DNA of 51,525 nt from Acidimicrobiales bacterium (GTDB lineage Bacteria; Actinomycetota; Acidimicrobiia; Acidimicrobiales; CADCSY01). The notes under the pieces were generated by a model, which made no database searches, was not told the DNA's origin, and worked only from the letters and a program-made list of their open reading frames with translations. A program made the translations under genes and the position numbers. Below are positions 6,005 to 13,438 of the stretch, piece after piece. Where the stretch lies: assembly GCA_035512495.1 (NCBI GenBank), contig DATKDW010000054.1:1-51525 (forward strand), in the 5' to 3' direction. Within the stretch, counting starts at the first letter, position 1. Every line of letters begins with the position of its first letter.

Positions 6005-7540
6005 TCAGGCGTCGGAGGTCGCGGTGTCGGCCGCGCCCGGTCCGCTCGGGTCTGCGATCAGCGGCTGGCCGGCAAGGATGCCCGTCGCGGCCGGGGGCGG
6101 GGCGCCCATCCTCAAGCCGTGATCGGTGATGGTGAACTCCAGAATGGCCTTGGAGTGGTCCGACCCGCGCAGCTTCAGGATGGAGATCCCGCGACGCAGC
6201 TCGCCGAACAGCTCCATGTAGCGCAGCAGGATGATCATGTCGAGCAGCGTCGAGGCCTCGACTCCGCTGGCGGAGGGCCCGCCCAGCAGCGAGGGCGTCG
6301 TCGTCGTCATCAGCGAGGTGATCCCTCTCGCCCTCAGGGCCGAGGTGAGGCCGAGCAAGAACTCGTGGAAGACCAGCTCGGAGGACGCCCGCTGGACGCC
6401 GGAGATGCTGTCGACCACGACCCGGGTGGGCTGGAACTCGTCGACGACTCGCAGGATCTGGATGAGGTGGGTGGGGGCTGGTGCCGACTCCGGGTACTGG
6501 CAGAGCAGGCGGATCCGGCCGTCGGCCTGCAGCGCGTCGAGGTCGTGGCCCCAACCTCGGGCGTTGCGGGTCAGCTGCTGGGCGCTCTCCTCGAAGTTGA
6601 TCATGAGGCAGCGGCCGTCGTCGTCGGTGGCCGCGGCGGCGAACTCCATTGCCAGCAACGACTTCCCAGTACCCGTTGGGCCGGAGACCAGGATGACCGA
6701 GTCCTTCATGGCACCTCCATGGCACATGTCGTCGACATCGGGGTTGCCGAGGCTGATCCGGGTGTCCGAGCACGGATGCGTCAGCTCCAGCTCCGCGAGG
6801 GAGGCGATGACGACACCTTCACCCGGCCGGATCGCGTACGGGAACTCGCCGGTGAGGTGTGGAGTGCCCCTGAGCTTGAGCGCCTCCACGGTCCTGCGCC
6901 GGACCCCGTTCTCGAGGGTGTTCCGCAGGATGAGGACGTTGTCGGCCACGAACTCCTCGACATCGAGGCGCGCTGCATCGGCGTGGTCGCGCTCCGCGGT
7001 CACGACGGCGGTCACGTCCAGCTGCTCGAGGCTCCTCACGAGCCGATGGACCTCGGCTCGGACGCGGGGCTGGTTCCCCACCCGTGTCAGCAGGTTGGTG
7101 ATCGAGTCCACCACCACGCGCTTGGCCCCGACCCGGTTCACGGCGTTGGCGATCCGCGTGATCAGCAAGCTGAAGTCCACGTCCTCGCTGATCACGAGCT
7201 CCCGGTCGTCGCTCGGTGAGAGGTCGAGGAACGCCCACGTGCCGGCGGCCTCCCAGCAGGCGATGTCCCAGCCGAGGCTGGCCATGAAGCGGCGGGTCTT
7301 CGCGGGCTGCTCGTCGAGCGTGACGAAGACGCCCGCCTCGGCGAAGTCGCGGATCCCGACGGCCAGGAACTGCGATGCCAGGACGGACTTGCCGGTGCCA
7401 GCGGCCCCCGTCAGCAGGGTGACCTCACCCTCCGGCAGGCCGCCGGCGCAGATGTTGTCCAGCCCGCGGATGCCGCTCGGCAGCATCGGCAGCGCACCCG
7501 GGAGAGGCTGCGGGGCGGCTGTCGCTGTCGGGTCAGACAT
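6005..7540 (-). CDS. kaiC: KaiC-like double-domain RecA ATPase (clock-type autokinase)
   Basis: A 511-residue protein with two tandem RecA-like domains as in cyanobacterial KaiC. CI has Walker A GAAGTGKS (45-52) and a Walker-B-like strand RVVVDSITNL; CII has GPTGTGKS (287-294) and RVVVDSISGV. The catalytic acidic pair of CII is present (NFEES, Glu317-Glu318); CI has Asp76-Glu77 at the same place. The phosphorylation region aligns with KaiC: Ser430-Thr431 (in GVEASTLLD) match S431-T432 of the cyanobacterial protein, and Ser425 replaces T426. The segment after it (IILLRYMEL to LKLRGSDHSKAILEF) is very KaiC-like. The acidic/Pro-Ala tail is unrelated. Its ATG lies inside the end of the KaiB-fusion gene (8-nt overlap, ATGTCTGA), so the two are co-translated. 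No KaiA is seen. It should be a hexameric ATPase with autokinase ability; rhythmic function is inference. Confidence 0.92.
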   Translation of the reverse strand: MSDPTATAAPQPLPGALPMLPSGIRGLDNICAGGLPEGEVTLLTGAAGTGKSVLASQFLAVGIRDFAEAGVFVTLDEQPAKTRRFMASLGWDIACWEAAGTWAFLDLSPSDDRELVISEDVDFSLLITRIANAVNRVGAKRVVVDSITNLLTRVGNQPRVRAEVHRLVRSLEQLDVTAVVTAERDHADAARLDVEEFVADNVLILRNTLENGVRRRTVEALKLRGTPHLTGEFPYAIRPGEGVVIASLAELELTHPCSDTRISLGNPDVDDMCHGGAMKDSVILVSGPTGTGKSLLAMEFAAAATDDDGRCLMINFEESAQQLTRNARGWGHDLDALQADGRIRLLCQYPESAPAPTHLIQILRVVDEFQPTRVVVDSISGVQRASSELVFHEFLLGLTSALRARGITSLMTTTTPSLLGGPSASGVEASTLLDMIILLRYMELFGELRRGISILKLRGSDHSKAILEFTITDHGLRMGAPPPAATGILAGQPLIADPSGPGAADTATSDA

Positions 7541-7823
7541 CGGAGGTACCGGGCAGGCCGAGAGCCTCGGCGAGCTGACTGGTGGCGGACAGGTCGCCGA
7601 TGACTCTCAGGACGGGCGGGGGCTGGGTCCGGATGAGCGTGGGTGTCACCAGGATGCGTGCGGCGTCGGCCTCGTCGAGGGCCTCGAGGACGTCAACGGA
7701 GGTGATGGCGTACGCGCCGGCGGGCAGGAGCTCCGCGCAGAAGCGGTCGAGGTTCGACTTGGCGGCCGCGGAGACCGCGGTGGTTCCCGACACGTACAGC
7801 GTGAACTGGTACTCCGCGGTCAC
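7533..7823 (-). CDS. kaiB: Candidate free KaiB translated from an internal GTG
   Basis: Alternative product within the fusion frame. GTG 7823 begins VTAEYQFTLYVSG and is preceded 4 nt upstream by a purine-rich Shine-Dalgarno-like run. The 96-residue product contains the whole KaiB thioredoxin-like domain and ends at the stop that overlaps kaiC. KaiB proteins are about 100 residues, so the size fits. Whether it is made beside, or instead of, the PAS-GGDEF-KaiB fusion cannot be decided from sequence. Confidence 0.45.
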   Translation of the reverse strand: MTAEYQFTLYVSGTTAVSAAAKSNLDRFCAELLPAGAYAITSVDVLEALDEADAARILVTPTLIRTQPPPVLRVIGDLSATSQLAEALGLPGTSDV

Positions 7824-8789
7824 AGCACTCCCTACCTTTCCAGCAGTCATCCGTAGCCGTGGCGATGGGTCAGCTGGGGTCCGTGACGGCTGGGCGAGCC
7901 GCTCCTTCTCCGCAACGGGCCGGGGGCGGCGCTTGTGCAGGTACATCTGCTCGTCGGCTGCATCCAGCAGGTGCTCGACAGTCGTGCCCGAACCGTCGGC
8001 GATGACGAAGCCGGTGCTCAGACCGATGGTGCAGGCCTCGCCGCTCACGAGGAACGGCTCGCGGAAGGAGGCCTCGATCCGAGCCGTGAGCTCCGTGGCG
8101 GCGGCGCGGTCGATCCCTTCGCAGAGCAGCACGAACTCGTCCCCGCCGACACGGGCGACCGAGTCTGCGGGGCGCAGCACCGAACGGAGGCGACGGCCCG
8201 CCTCGATGAGGACCAGGTCACCTGCGGCGTGGCCCCAACGGTCGTTGACAGCCTTGAAGTCGTCAAGGTCGGCCCCGAACAGGGCCACCGAGCCGGGCCG
8301 GCGAGCGAGTCGGTCGAGAGCCACGCGCAGGCGGTCCTCGAGCAGGAACCGGTTGGGAAGACCGGTCAGCTGGTCATGGGTGGCCAGGTCGACGAGAGCG
8401 ACGTCAGCGTGATGCCGGTCGGTGACGTCCCGGAGCAGGGCGAGCAGGCAGGGCCGCCCCTCCCACTCGGTGTCGACGACCCGCAGCTCGGCATACGCCA
8501 AGTGCCCTCCGGGTCGGACCAGCTCCACCTCCGACACCGCCCCGGCCAGCACGGCGAAGCCGACCTCGGCGCCGATCAGCTCGGCTTGCGAGCGCCGCAG
8601 CATCCCGACGGCGGCGGTGTTGGCGAAGCGGACCACACCGTGCTCGTCCAAGACCAGCATGCCGTCGCTGCTGCGCTGCACGAGGGCGACGAAGGCTGCA
8701 TCGCTGGCCGCCAGCCGGTTCCGGAGGGCGAGCACCTCGTCGCGCAGGTCGATGATGCTGTTCTCAGCGGCTGTCGTCGTCGGGCGCAC
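7533..8789 (-). CDS. PAS-GGDEF-KaiB fusion protein (possible internal KaiB start at 7823)
   Basis: A 418-residue open frame with three modules. Residues about 30-125 form a PAS domain (FVALVQRSSDGMLVLDEHGVVRFANTAA). Residues about 135-288 form a diguanylate cyclase: DQLTGLPNR, catalytic GGDEF at 215-219, and an inhibitory RxxD site (206-209) exactly five residues upstream, so c-di-GMP synthesis with product inhibition is expected. Residues about 326-413 are KaiB: LYVSGTTAVSAAAKSNL and ILVTPTLIRTQPPP followed by VIGDLS. At the junction, GTG at 7823 follows a GGAAAGGTAGGGAG stretch by 4 nt; starting there gives a normal-sized 96-residue KaiB. TGA and TAG lie in the alternative frame at that point, so an ancestral gene boundary fused by a frameshift is possible. 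The 5' start is also uncertain: GTG 8789 lacks a good ribosome site, while ATG 8820 has one but in another frame. Confidence 0.85.
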   Translation of the reverse strand: MRPTTTAAENSIIDLRDEVLALRNRLAASDAAFVALVQRSSDGMLVLDEHGVVRFANTAAVGMLRRSQAELIGAEVGFAVLAGAVSEVELVRPGGHLAYAELRVVDTEWEGRPCLLALLRDVTDRHHADVALVDLATHDQLTGLPNRFLLEDRLRVALDRLARRPGSVALFGADLDDFKAVNDRWGHAAGDLVLIEAGRRLRSVLRPADSVARVGGDEFVLLCEGIDRAAATELTARIEASFREPFLVSGEACTIGLSTGFVIADGSGTTVEHLLDAADEQMYLHKRRPRPVAEKERLAQPSRTPADPSPRLRMTAGKVGSAVTAEYQFTLYVSGTTAVSAAAKSNLDRFCAELLPAGAYAITSVDVLEALDEADAARILVTPTLIRTQPPPVLRVIGDLSATSQLAEALGLPGTSDV

Positions 8790-8820
8790 GGTCGGCCAGC
8801 AGACAGAGAGCCTGGGTCAT
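8764..8820 (-). CDS. 18-codon leader ORF, or frameshifted true start of the PAS-GGDEF gene
   Basis: ATG 8820 has the best ribosome-binding site of the locus, GGAGAAG with a 4-nt spacer, but opens only an 18-residue peptide (MTQALCLLADRAPDDDSR) ending at TGA 8764-8766, overlapping the PAS-GGDEF start in a different frame. Either it is a leader peptide coupled to the downstream gene, or a one-base indel near the GACGACGAC repeat separates the true N-terminus (MTQALCLLADR...) from the PAS domain. Confidence 0.4.
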   Translation of the reverse strand: MTQALCLLADRAPDDDSR

Positions 8821-9141
8821 GTCGCTTCTCCAAGGCTCGATTGGATCAGATGTCAACCATGACACGGCTTGCTCGTTGCGTGAAGATCACGGGCGATGCT
8901 TGTGACCTCTGGCCCTGACCGAAAGGTCCAAACGTGCAGAGATCGCCCCGCACAGGGTGCCCGATTGCCGCCTGGGTGCCGGGCGGCAGTCGCGGCTATC
9001 TGGCGTTATACGGGTGATCGGTGCGGTCGGCGGCCTGTCAACGGTTGCAACCGATGTGATGCGCCATGATGGAGGCGCAGAGAAGTTGATGGCACCGCCG
9101 GGCCTGCGTCGTGCCGATGCCCGCGGCCGTAGCGTGGGTCC
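8821..9141. promoter_or_regulatory. Divergent intergenic region between kai operon and rlmI-like gene
   Basis: This gene-free stretch separates two divergent genes. Toward kai, TTGACA on the minus strand (8851-8856) is a consensus -35 and lies inside the inverted repeat TGTCA-N4-TGACA (8851-8864), a possible operator; I see no convincing -10 after it. Toward rlmI, TAGCGT (9130-9135) sits 6 nt before GTG 9142. Between them (about 8870-9125) I see no gene or strong repeat. Confidence 0.35.
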
Positions 9142-10452
9142 GTGATGAGCGAGGTCCTCCGCCGACTGGCCCCGCCGGCCGACCGTCGCGTGGCGGTGCG
9201 GGTCACCGACGACGCCAAGCGTCAGGTCCGTGGCGGCCACCCGTGGGTCTTCGAGGCATCGATCACCTCTGTCACCGGCGAGGGGCAGGCCGGGGACCTG
9301 GCGGTCGTCTTCGACGCCGAGCGACGCTTCCAGGCGATCGGGCTCTACGACCCCACCTCGCCCATTCGCGTGCGGGTGCTCCACCACGGGGCCCCCGAGC
9401 CCATCACCGAGGCGTGGTGGCGGCAGCGGTTCCAAGACGCCCTCGACCGTCGCGCGCCGCTGGCGGCGTCGGCCGAGACCACCGGCTACCGGTGCGTGCA
9501 CGGTGAGAACGACGGGCTCCCCGGCCTGGTGGTCGACCGCTACGGCAGCACCCTCGTCGTCAAGCTGTACTCGGTGGCCTGGATCCCCCACCTGCCGATG
9601 GTGGTGCGGTTGCTCGATGAGCTGCTCGGGCCGGACCTGGTGGTCCTGCGCCTCAGCCGGGTGGTGCAGCGGCTTGGCGGCGACGACCTCGCCGACGGCA
9701 CCGTGGTGCTCGGCGACCCGCCTGGTGGGCCGGTGGTGTTCCGGGAGAACGGCCTCGAGGTCGAGGCCGACGTGGTCGCCGGCCAGAAGACCGGGTACTT
9801 CCTCGACCAGCGGGACAACCGCCGCCTCGTGGGCGCGATGGCCGGTGGTGGGCGGGTGCTCGACGTCTTCGCCTGCACGGGGGGCTTCTCGCTCGCCGCC
9901 GCGGCCGGAGGCGCCCGCCACGTCGTCAGCGTGGACCTGAGCGCACCGGCCCTGGCGGTGGCGCGGCGCAACCTGGCCCGCAACCACGACCGCCCGACGG
10001 TGGCGGCCTGTCGCCACGAGACGGTCGTCGGTGACGCCTTCGAGGTGATGGCCGACCTGGCGGCCGACGGCGAGCGCTTCGACGTGGTGGTCGTCGACCC
10101 ACCGTCGTTCGCCCAGAACCAGGCGAGCGTGCCCGGGGCGATGCGGGCCTACGCACGCCTCACCGACCTGGCGGTACGCCTGGTCGACGACAGTGGTCTC
10201 TTGGTGCAGGCCTCGTGTTCGAGCCGGGTTGTGGCCGACGACCTCTTCCCGGCCATCCACCGTGCCGCCGCCGGCGCCGGCCGGCGGCTGGACGAGATCC
10301 GGCGCACCGGGCACCCCCTCGATCACCCCGTCGGTTTCCGGCACGGCGCCTACCTCAAGGCGCTCTACGCCCGGGTCGAGCGTCTGACGGGGTCCGGGGC
10401 GGCCGGTGAGTCGACCGGGAGAAACCCATCGAAAGCGACGAAGAGCCCCTAG
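9142..10452 (+). CDS. RlmI-like class I rRNA (cytosine-5) methyltransferase
   Basis: A 436-residue protein of the RlmI/YccW family, SAM-dependent m5C methyltransferases of 23S rRNA. An N-terminal PUA-like RNA-binding domain (RQVRGGHPWVFEASI, residues 27-41, to about 80) is followed by the EEHEE-like middle region and the catalytic domain: GQKTGYFLDQRDNR (214-227), motif I LDVFACTGGFSLAAA (240-254), VVVDPPSFAQ (motif IV) and LVQASCSSRV with the cysteine typical of the family. The start is the GTG 6 nt after TAGCGT; the adjacent ATG 9145 is equally possible. The C-terminal Ser/Lys-rich tail after SGAAGESTG is probably disordered. The exact target nucleotide is not certain for actinobacteria. 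Confidence 0.85.
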   Translation: MMSEVLRRLAPPADRRVAVRVTDDAKRQVRGGHPWVFEASITSVTGEGQAGDLAVVFDAERRFQAIGLYDPTSPIRVRVLHHGAPEPITEAWWRQRFQDALDRRAPLAASAETTGYRCVHGENDGLPGLVVDRYGSTLVVKLYSVAWIPHLPMVVRLLDELLGPDLVVLRLSRVVQRLGGDDLADGTVVLGDPPGGPVVFRENGLEVEADVVAGQKTGYFLDQRDNRRLVGAMAGGGRVLDVFACTGGFSLAAAAGGARHVVSVDLSAPALAVARRNLARNHDRPTVAACRHETVVGDAFEVMADLAADGERFDVVVVDPPSFAQNQASVPGAMRAYARLTDLAVRLVDDSGLLVQASCSSRVVADDLFPAIHRAAAGAGRRLDEIRRTGHPLDHPVGFRHGAYLKALYARVERLTGSGAAGESTGRNPSKATKSP

Positions 10453-10479
10453 ACGGTTGCCGGCATCCGTGCGTACGAT
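10450..10479 (+). promoter_or_regulatory. Candidate promoter for the small-protein/HTH gene pair
   Basis: TAGACG (10450-10455) and TACGAT (10474-10479) are separated by 18 nt. The TAG of the -35 is also the stop codon of the upstream methyltransferase gene. It lies about 50 nt before the first downstream start, leaving a leader that carries a Shine-Dalgarno site. Confidence 0.35.
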
Positions 10480-10531
10480 CCAAGAGCGGTCAAGAGACGG
10501 CCGTCGGTGTGGGGGCAGAGGGGAGCCCGAC

Positions 10532-10696
10532 GTGCTGAACGATCAGGAACGTGCGGACCTCCGGCAGGCGCTGGAGGAGATCGACGTCGAAGAAGAACAG
10601 CGGCGGGCGGCGGAGGCCAAGTGGCGGTCTGAGGCCCTACATCGCTCGCGACGGCGCGGCGCGAACCAGCGGAGCGGGCCTCTGCGCATGCGTTGA
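10532..10696 (+). CDS. 54-residue charged small protein, unknown function
   Basis: GTG 10532 is preceded by GAGGGGAG with a 6-nt spacer, a good ribosome site, so I trust this start over the longer Arg-rich frame. The product is strongly charged: an acidic helix (LNDQERADLRQALEEIDVEE) followed by a basic Arg-rich tail (SRRRGANQRSGPLRMR), suggesting an amphipathic helix plus a nucleic-acid- or membrane-binding tail. No family is recognised. It ends just before the HTH gene and may be co-transcribed with it. Confidence 0.5.
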   Translation: MLNDQERADLRQALEEIDVEEEQRRAAEAKWRSEALHRSRRRGANQRSGPLRMR

Positions 10697-10746
10697 CCGA
10701 TTCGCCAGATCCTCAAGTCCGGGCCGGTTCCGGCCGATTGAGACCC

Positions 10747-11934
10747 ATGGAGCTCGCCCCGGTGACCGACGTCGCCAGCACGCCGCCTGCCCGCATTGGC
10801 TGGCACCTCCAGCGTGCGCGAGAGGCAGTAGGGCTGTCGGTCGACGACGCCAGCGCCAGCACCGGCCTGACCGTGGCGACCATCACCGATCTCGAGCACG
10901 GCCGACGGCTGCTCTCGGTGGCCGATCACGACCGCCTGGCTACGGCCTACGGCGTCGAGGGCAGCGCCCTGATCCCACCCCGGACCCCCGTGGTGGTCGA
11001 CGAGGCCGCCCGCGTGATCCGCCTGGGCGAGCGCGAAGCAGACCTCGGCGACGAGGCCGACGTCCTGGCCTCGTACCTCTCCCTGGTGTACGACGTGCGC
11101 GGCGCCCAGCCGGGCAAGCGTATCCCTCTCCGGGACGAGGACATCGACGCCCTTGCGGCCGTGGTCGGTGACGATCCCGACCAGATCGAGGACCGTCTCA
11201 TCGAGCTGATGGGCTGCACCCGCGACGAGGCGCGGAGCCTTCGTGCCCTGCTCCTGCGACGCCGGGTGATCGGCTCGGCCGCCGCTCTGGTGCTCGGCGT
11301 GAGCGGAGTGGCCGCCTTGGCGGCGCAGCTCGGTTCCGGGAGCGATGCTCCCGCCCCGTCGGAGCCGGCCACATCGGCGGCCGCCCCGTCGCCTGCGGCG
11401 GCACCCCCCGCCGGCGAGCTCTCCCGCATCCAGGATGCTCCCGTCGCGGAGCTCGGTCCTTCTGCGCCTGAGCTCTCGGCGCCGGCGCCTCAGGCGCCTG
11501 GTCCAGCCTCAGCCCCCGCGGCGCCGGCGCCCGCGCCGGTCGCCTCGGTCGACGGCCCCGAGCCAACGGAGCTGGCGCCGCCCACGCAGATCGAGCGCGA
11601 GCTGCCCCCGCCCCGCTTCGAAGACGAGCCCCTCCCGCCGATCGACCTCGACCCGGACCTCGGTGATGGCACGGTGACCGGCCCGGGCCCGGAGACCGGG
11701 GTCGTCCCCATCGACGAAGTGACCGAGACGGACCCCGTGGACGAGGTTCCTGTGGACGAGGTTCCCGAGGATGAGGTCCCGGTGGACAAGGTTCCGCAGG
11801 ACCTGGTTCCGCCGGACACAGTTCCGCAGGACCTGGTTCCGCCGGACACGGTTCCGCAGGGCAAGGGTCCGCCGGACACAGTTCCGCAGGGCAAGGGTCC
11901 CGAGGTCAAGGGTCCCGAGGTCAAGGGGGCCTGA
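10747..11934 (+). CDS. Membrane-anchored HTH protein (RodZ-like layout) with VPxD repeat tail
   Basis: A 395-residue protein with an N-terminal XRE/HTH_25-type domain (residues 16-70: IGWHLQRAREAVGLSVDDAS, then TGLTVATITDLEHGRR), a linker, one transmembrane helix (about 174-195, VIGSAAALVLGVSGVAALAAQL), a Pro/Ala/Ser-rich segment and, from residue 331, five-residue repeats of the type V-P-x-D-x turning into G-P-x-x-K. The order HTH - helix - extracytoplasmic tail is that of RodZ, which links the cell-shape cytoskeleton to wall synthesis, but the RodZ periplasmic beta domain is missing. ATG 10747 is chosen; the frame opens at TTG 10693. Cytoplasmic DNA binding with a wall-spanning tail is inference. 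Confidence 0.65.
   Translation: MELAPVTDVASTPPARIGWHLQRAREAVGLSVDDASASTGLTVATITDLEHGRRLLSVADHDRLATAYGVEGSALIPPRTPVVVDEAARVIRLGEREADLGDEADVLASYLSLVYDVRGAQPGKRIPLRDEDIDALAAVVGDDPDQIEDRLIELMGCTRDEARSLRALLLRRRVIGSAAALVLGVSGVAALAAQLGSGSDAPAPSEPATSAAAPSPAAAPPAGELSRIQDAPVAELGPSAPELSAPAPQAPGPASAPAAPAPAPVASVDGPEPTELAPPTQIERELPPPRFEDEPLPPIDLDPDLGDGTVTGPGPETGVVPIDEVTETDPVDEVPVDEVPEDEVPVDKVPQDLVPPDTVPQDLVPPDTVPQGKGPPDTVPQGKGPEVKGPEVKGA
11737..11931 (+). repeat. In-gene 15-bp repeat array encoding VPxD/VPxK pentapeptides
   Basis: About thirteen tandem 15-bp units encode V-D-E-V-P, Q-D-L-V-P, P-D-T-V-P, Q-G-K-G-P and E-V-K-G-P type pentapeptides. Inside the array a 30-bp dimer (QDLVP+PDTVP) is repeated almost exactly, pointing to recent slippage or unequal exchange. 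Charge shifts from acidic to basic along the array. Confidence 0.8.
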
Positions 11935-11944
11935 GCGCGGCGCA

Positions 11945-11966
11945 GCCGCCGTCCGAGGACGGCGGC
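11945..11966 (+). terminator. Hairpin after the HTH membrane gene
   Basis: GCCGCCGTCC (11945-11954) is followed two bases later by its reverse complement GGACGGCGGC (11957-11966). The innermost pairs would open to make a usable loop. It lies 11 nt after the stop codon; no U-run follows. Confidence 0.55.
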
Positions 11967-12042
11967 CGAGTCGTTGCTGCGGGCTGGGGGTCAGCCGTCG
12001 GTGTCGCCTCCGTCGGTGCCCGGCGGCTCCTACGATCGTTGC

Positions 12043-13413
12043 GTGCCCGTCGCGCCCGGCCGCCTCGCACCCCGCCTCCACGAGGCAGCGACCCGACCCG
12101 TCAGCTCGGCTTCGGTGGCGTTCCTGCGCATGGCGTTCGGCGTGGGGATGGTCGTCAACACCCTGCTCTACCTGCCTGTCCTGGTGCGGGACTACTACGT
12201 CGACACGTCGTTCCACTTCTCGTACGGCCCGCTCACGTTCGTCCAGCCGCTCCCCGGCGCCGGCATGTACCTCGTGTACGTCGCCATGGGCATCACCGGC
12301 GTGCTCATCGCCCTGGGCCGTTGGTACCGGTGGGCGGCCGCGGCGTTCTTCGTCCTCACCACCTACGTCTTCCTGATCGACTCGACGTTCTTCCAGAACC
12401 ACGAGTACCTGATCTCGCTCCTCGCCCTGCTGCTGGCGGTGCTGCCCGGGATCGACGGGCGATGGTCGCTCGATGTCGAGCGGCACCCCGAGCGGCGACG
12501 GTCGACCGTGCCGGCGTGGGTGGTGTGGCTGCTCCGCTTCCAGGTGGGTGTGCCGTACTTCTTCGGTGGCATCGCCAAGCTGAACGGCGACTGGTTGCGG
12601 GGCGAACCGCTCCGGGCGTGGCTGGCGAGCCGCACCGACATCGGGTGGCTCAACGGGCTGCTGACCAACGACGGCGTGGTCTGGTTCATGGCCCACGGGT
12701 CCCTGGTGCTCGACCTGGTGGTGGTGTGGCTGCTCCTCCACCGGCGCACCAGGGTGCCGGCCTACGTCGTGGTGACCGGGTTCCACCTGCTCAACGTCTG
12801 GCTCTTCGGGCTGTTCATCTTCCCGTGGCTGATGATCGCGGCGACCACGATATTCTTCGACCCCTCCTGGCCGGAGCGCGCCCTCGCCCGCTGGCGGTCG
12901 CCCGCGGCGGAGGCGCCCCCCCGGCCAGAGCCGGCCGCCGGGGGCCGGGTTCGACGGCTGTCGCCGCTGCTGGTCGGCGCCCTCGGGCTCTGGGTCGCGC
13001 TCCAGGTGCTGCTTCCCCTGCGCCACCTGACCGTGGCGGGCTCACCGAGCTGGACGGAGGAGCACCACCGCTTCTCATGGCACATGAAGCTGCGTGACAA
13101 GCGAGGCGACGTCACCTACGTGGTGACCGCCGCCGACGGGCGCACGTGGCGCGTCGACCCGGCCGAGCAGCTGAGTCCCAAGCAGGCGTATCGCCTGTCG
13201 GGCCACCCGGAGCGCCTCGTGCACTTCGCCCGCCACCTCTCTGCCCAGCACGGCGGCGCCGAGGTTCGGGCTGAGACGTCGGTGTCGCTCAACGGGCGAC
13301 GCCCGCAGCCGATCGTGGACCCGACGGTCGACCTGGCCTCGCAACCGGTGCTGTGGTGGGGCCCGGCGGACTGGATCCTGCCGCTCGAGGAGCCCCTGCG
13401 CCGGTCGGACTAG
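12043..13413 (+). CDS. HTTM-domain protein, bacterial homologue of vitamin K-dependent gamma-carboxylase
   Basis: A 456-residue integral membrane protein. The N-terminal two thirds form an HTTM (horizontally transferred transmembrane) domain: several helices, FFQNHEYL between helices, and RFQVGVPYFFGGIAKLNGDWLRG, where the Lys (about residue 179) matches the catalytic-base region of animal gamma-glutamyl carboxylase. The C-terminal third has the carboxylase-like lumenal/extracytoplasmic segment, including HHRFSWHMKLRDKRGDV. The animal enzyme carboxylates protein Glu with reduced vitamin K; bacterial homologues are mostly of unknown substrate, and some act as epoxidases. The start is GTG 12043, 6 nt after TACGAT (12031-12036), rather than the longer polar upstream frame. 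Activity is inference. Confidence 0.8.
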   Translation: MPVAPGRLAPRLHEAATRPVSSASVAFLRMAFGVGMVVNTLLYLPVLVRDYYVDTSFHFSYGPLTFVQPLPGAGMYLVYVAMGITGVLIALGRWYRWAAAAFFVLTTYVFLIDSTFFQNHEYLISLLALLLAVLPGIDGRWSLDVERHPERRRSTVPAWVVWLLRFQVGVPYFFGGIAKLNGDWLRGEPLRAWLASRTDIGWLNGLLTNDGVVWFMAHGSLVLDLVVVWLLLHRRTRVPAYVVVTGFHLLNVWLFGLFIFPWLMIAATTIFFDPSWPERALARWRSPAAEAPPRPEPAAGGRVRRLSPLLVGALGLWVALQVLLPLRHLTVAGSPSWTEEHHRFSWHMKLRDKRGDVTYVVTAADGRTWRVDPAEQLSPKQAYRLSGHPERLVHFARHLSAQHGGAEVRAETSVSLNGRRPQPIVDPTVDLASQPVLWWGPADWILPLEEPLRRSD

Positions 13414-13438
13414 CGACGGAGAGGCGGCAGGAGGAGCG

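Noticed and set aside
6005-9141. A kaiA gene or SasA-type kinase in the kai locus
   Set aside because: Neither strand of the neighbouring region encodes such a protein; flanking genes are tRNA-Glu and an rRNA methyltransferase.
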